Part shown: positions 63,242 to 64,000 of the stretch, in pieces | How positions within the stretch are numbered: position 1 is the stretch's first letter | Layout: every line of letters starts with the position of its first letter | Origin: Acetobacter orientalis | Lineage (GTDB): Bacteria > Pseudomonadota > Alphaproteobacteria > Acetobacterales > Acetobacteraceae | Assembly (NCBI RefSeq): GCF_000963965.1 | Contig: NZ_BAMX01000024.1 | Location: 124,001 to 188,000 of the forward strand | Length of the DNA stretch: 64,000 nucleotides | Direction of reading: 5' to 3' | The notes under the pieces: model-generated | What the model was told of the DNA's origin: nothing | The model's input: the letters and a program-made list of their open reading frames with translations, nothing else | Database searches by the model: none | Translations under genes and position numbers: made by a program

Positions 63242-63260
63242 GTCCCGTAAAATGTGCGGT

Positions 63261-63288
63261 TTGCAAAGTCATGCTACCGCCATAATAT
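63261..63288 (+). promoter_or_regulatory. Possible promoter of the SYLF gene
   Basis: TTGCAA (63261-63266) and TAATAT (63283-63288) are separated by 16 bases, each matching four of six consensus positions. A transcript from here would start about 40 bases before ATG 63337. Confidence 0.3.
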
Positions 63289-63336
63289 CCTGTTTTTTTG
63301 TTATGAAATTTTACGACCCACAAGGAGAACCTCGCC

Positions 63337-64000
63337 ATGCGGTCATTTTACCGCTTTACGTCCTGCTCATTGGCTGTAGGGGTAGCCGCTCTTCTTCTGG
63401 GCGCGCCAGTTGGTGTGGCTCATGCCGCAGATAACGGGCAAATACTTGTTGATAAAGCAGCTTTGACCGTACAGGATATTTTTGTTGGGGCAACAGCCAC
63501 GACACCCGTGGTCACCAACCTTGCCAAGGCACGCGCTGTTATGGTGTGCCCCTCTATTTTTCGTATGTCAGTGGTTTTTGGTGGGGCTGGTGGTGGCTGT
63601 GTGCTGCTTGCGCGTGATGCCAGAGGATCTTGGTCTGACCCTGCTTTTTATAAGCTTGGTACCGCATCTTTTGGTATTCAACTGGGCGTACAAAGTTCTG
63701 CCGTGATGTTTTTTGTCATGACAGACCGCGGTTTGCAGGCCCTGTTAGATAGCCAGTTCCAGTTTGGGGCTAATGCGGGTGTATCTTTTGCAACACTCAG
63801 TAGCAATGCTGAACGTGGGAATGCTGGTGCGCGAAATACAGACATTCTGGTAGCGCAGAAATCTCAGGGGTTGTTCGCTGGTGCTTCGTTGGCGGGCACA
63901 AAACTAACCGTGAATAGCGATGTAAACCGCAAATATTATTCTCAAACCGTTGGGCCAGAAGATATTGTGGTGACCATGCGTGTGAATAACCCTGGTGCAG
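63337..64000 (+). CDS. SYLF (YSC84/DUF500-like) lipid-binding domain protein, 3' end cut by the window
   Basis: 221 codons are visible before the edge and no stop appears, so the gene continues. The N-terminus (SLAVGVAALLLGAPVGVAHA) is a Sec signal peptide. The mature part reads as the SYLF lipid-binding fold: an N-terminal helix, VVTNLAKARAVMVCPS, VVFGGAGGGCVLLARD, FYKLGTASFGIQLG, VMFFVMTDRGLQALL and SQGLFAGASLAG. Periplasmic members are of unknown role; eukaryotic ones bind phosphoinositides. AAGGAGAAC lies at good spacing before ATG 63337. Confidence 0.85.
   Translation, partial: MRSFYRFTSCSLAVGVAALLLGAPVGVAHAADNGQILVDKAALTVQDIFVGATATTPVVTNLAKARAVMVCPSIFRMSVVFGGAGGGCVLLARDARGSWSDPAFYKLGTASFGIQLGVQSSAVMFFVMTDRGLQALLDSQFQFGANAGVSFATLSSNAERGNAGARNTDILVAQKSQGLFAGASLAGTKLTVNSDVNRKYYSQTVGPEDIVVTMRVNNPGA

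Overview
The window is 64 kb of a compact bacterial chromosome with almost no non-coding space. I see no phage, insertion sequence, CRISPR array or rRNA. Gene content points to the Alphaproteobacteria, most likely an acetic acid bacterium (Acetobacteraceae, Acetobacter-like). The clues are a malate:quinone oxidoreductase, aerobic cobaltochelatase subunits CobS/CobT next to a DnaJ-domain gene and bolA, small alphaproteobacterial families (DUF1178, DUF4167, DUF2849, DUF934), and an NDUFAF5-like methyltransferase beside comF and grxC. GC looks moderate (low to mid 50s by eye). The taxonomic call is inference, not a database result.

Layout. 1-7 kb: end of an SBF-like transporter, a PLP decarboxylase, cobT-cobS, dnaJ-like, bolA, a LolA-like lipoprotein and lipB. 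7.3-14.2 kb: tRNA-Leu(GAG), galU, moaA, a methyltransferase, comF, grxC, DUF1178, DUF2147 and a lactonase. 14.2-24.5 kb: ubiG opposite lysC, then a nitronate monooxygenase-like gene and a RodZ-like gene coupled to lysC, ispG, hisS-prfA, a secreted unknown, prmC and DUF4167. 25-33.3 kb is an envelope neighbourhood: tRNA-Met, mlaD, uppP, an amino-acid permease, a membrane-anchored ATP-grasp enzyme coupled to a DedA protein, mltB, rlpA and a D,D-carboxypeptidase. It runs on into tmk-holB-metG-tatD-MBL hydrolase. 38-45.2 kb: an esterase-like protein with an altered nucleophile, pdxH-usp, fabI-aroC, osmC and mqo. 45.4-48.4 kb is a minus-strand bioB-queE-queC-queD operon (biotin and queuosine). 48.6 kb to the end is a long plus-strand series: a DUF333 lipoprotein, assimilatory sulfate reduction and uptake (cysH, cysD, cysNC, cysT, cysW, cysA, DUF2849, cysI, DUF934), then lipid A assembly (an acyltransferase-KdtA fusion, lpxK, lpxL), an inositol-monophosphatase-like gene and a SYLF-domain gene cut by the window end.

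Two observations stand out. In the 0.46-kb leader of the cys operon a short ORF carries three consecutive cysteine codons inside a small hairpin, downstream of a perfect TATAAT. It is a candidate cysteine-sensing leader peptide. In the envelope neighbourhood, a membrane-anchored ATP-grasp ligase is translationally coupled to a DedA-family protein and sits near uppP, an amino-acid permease and peptidoglycan-remodelling genes, which suggests an uncharacterised envelope-modifying pair. All functions were assigned by reading motifs and protein character; no searches were run.
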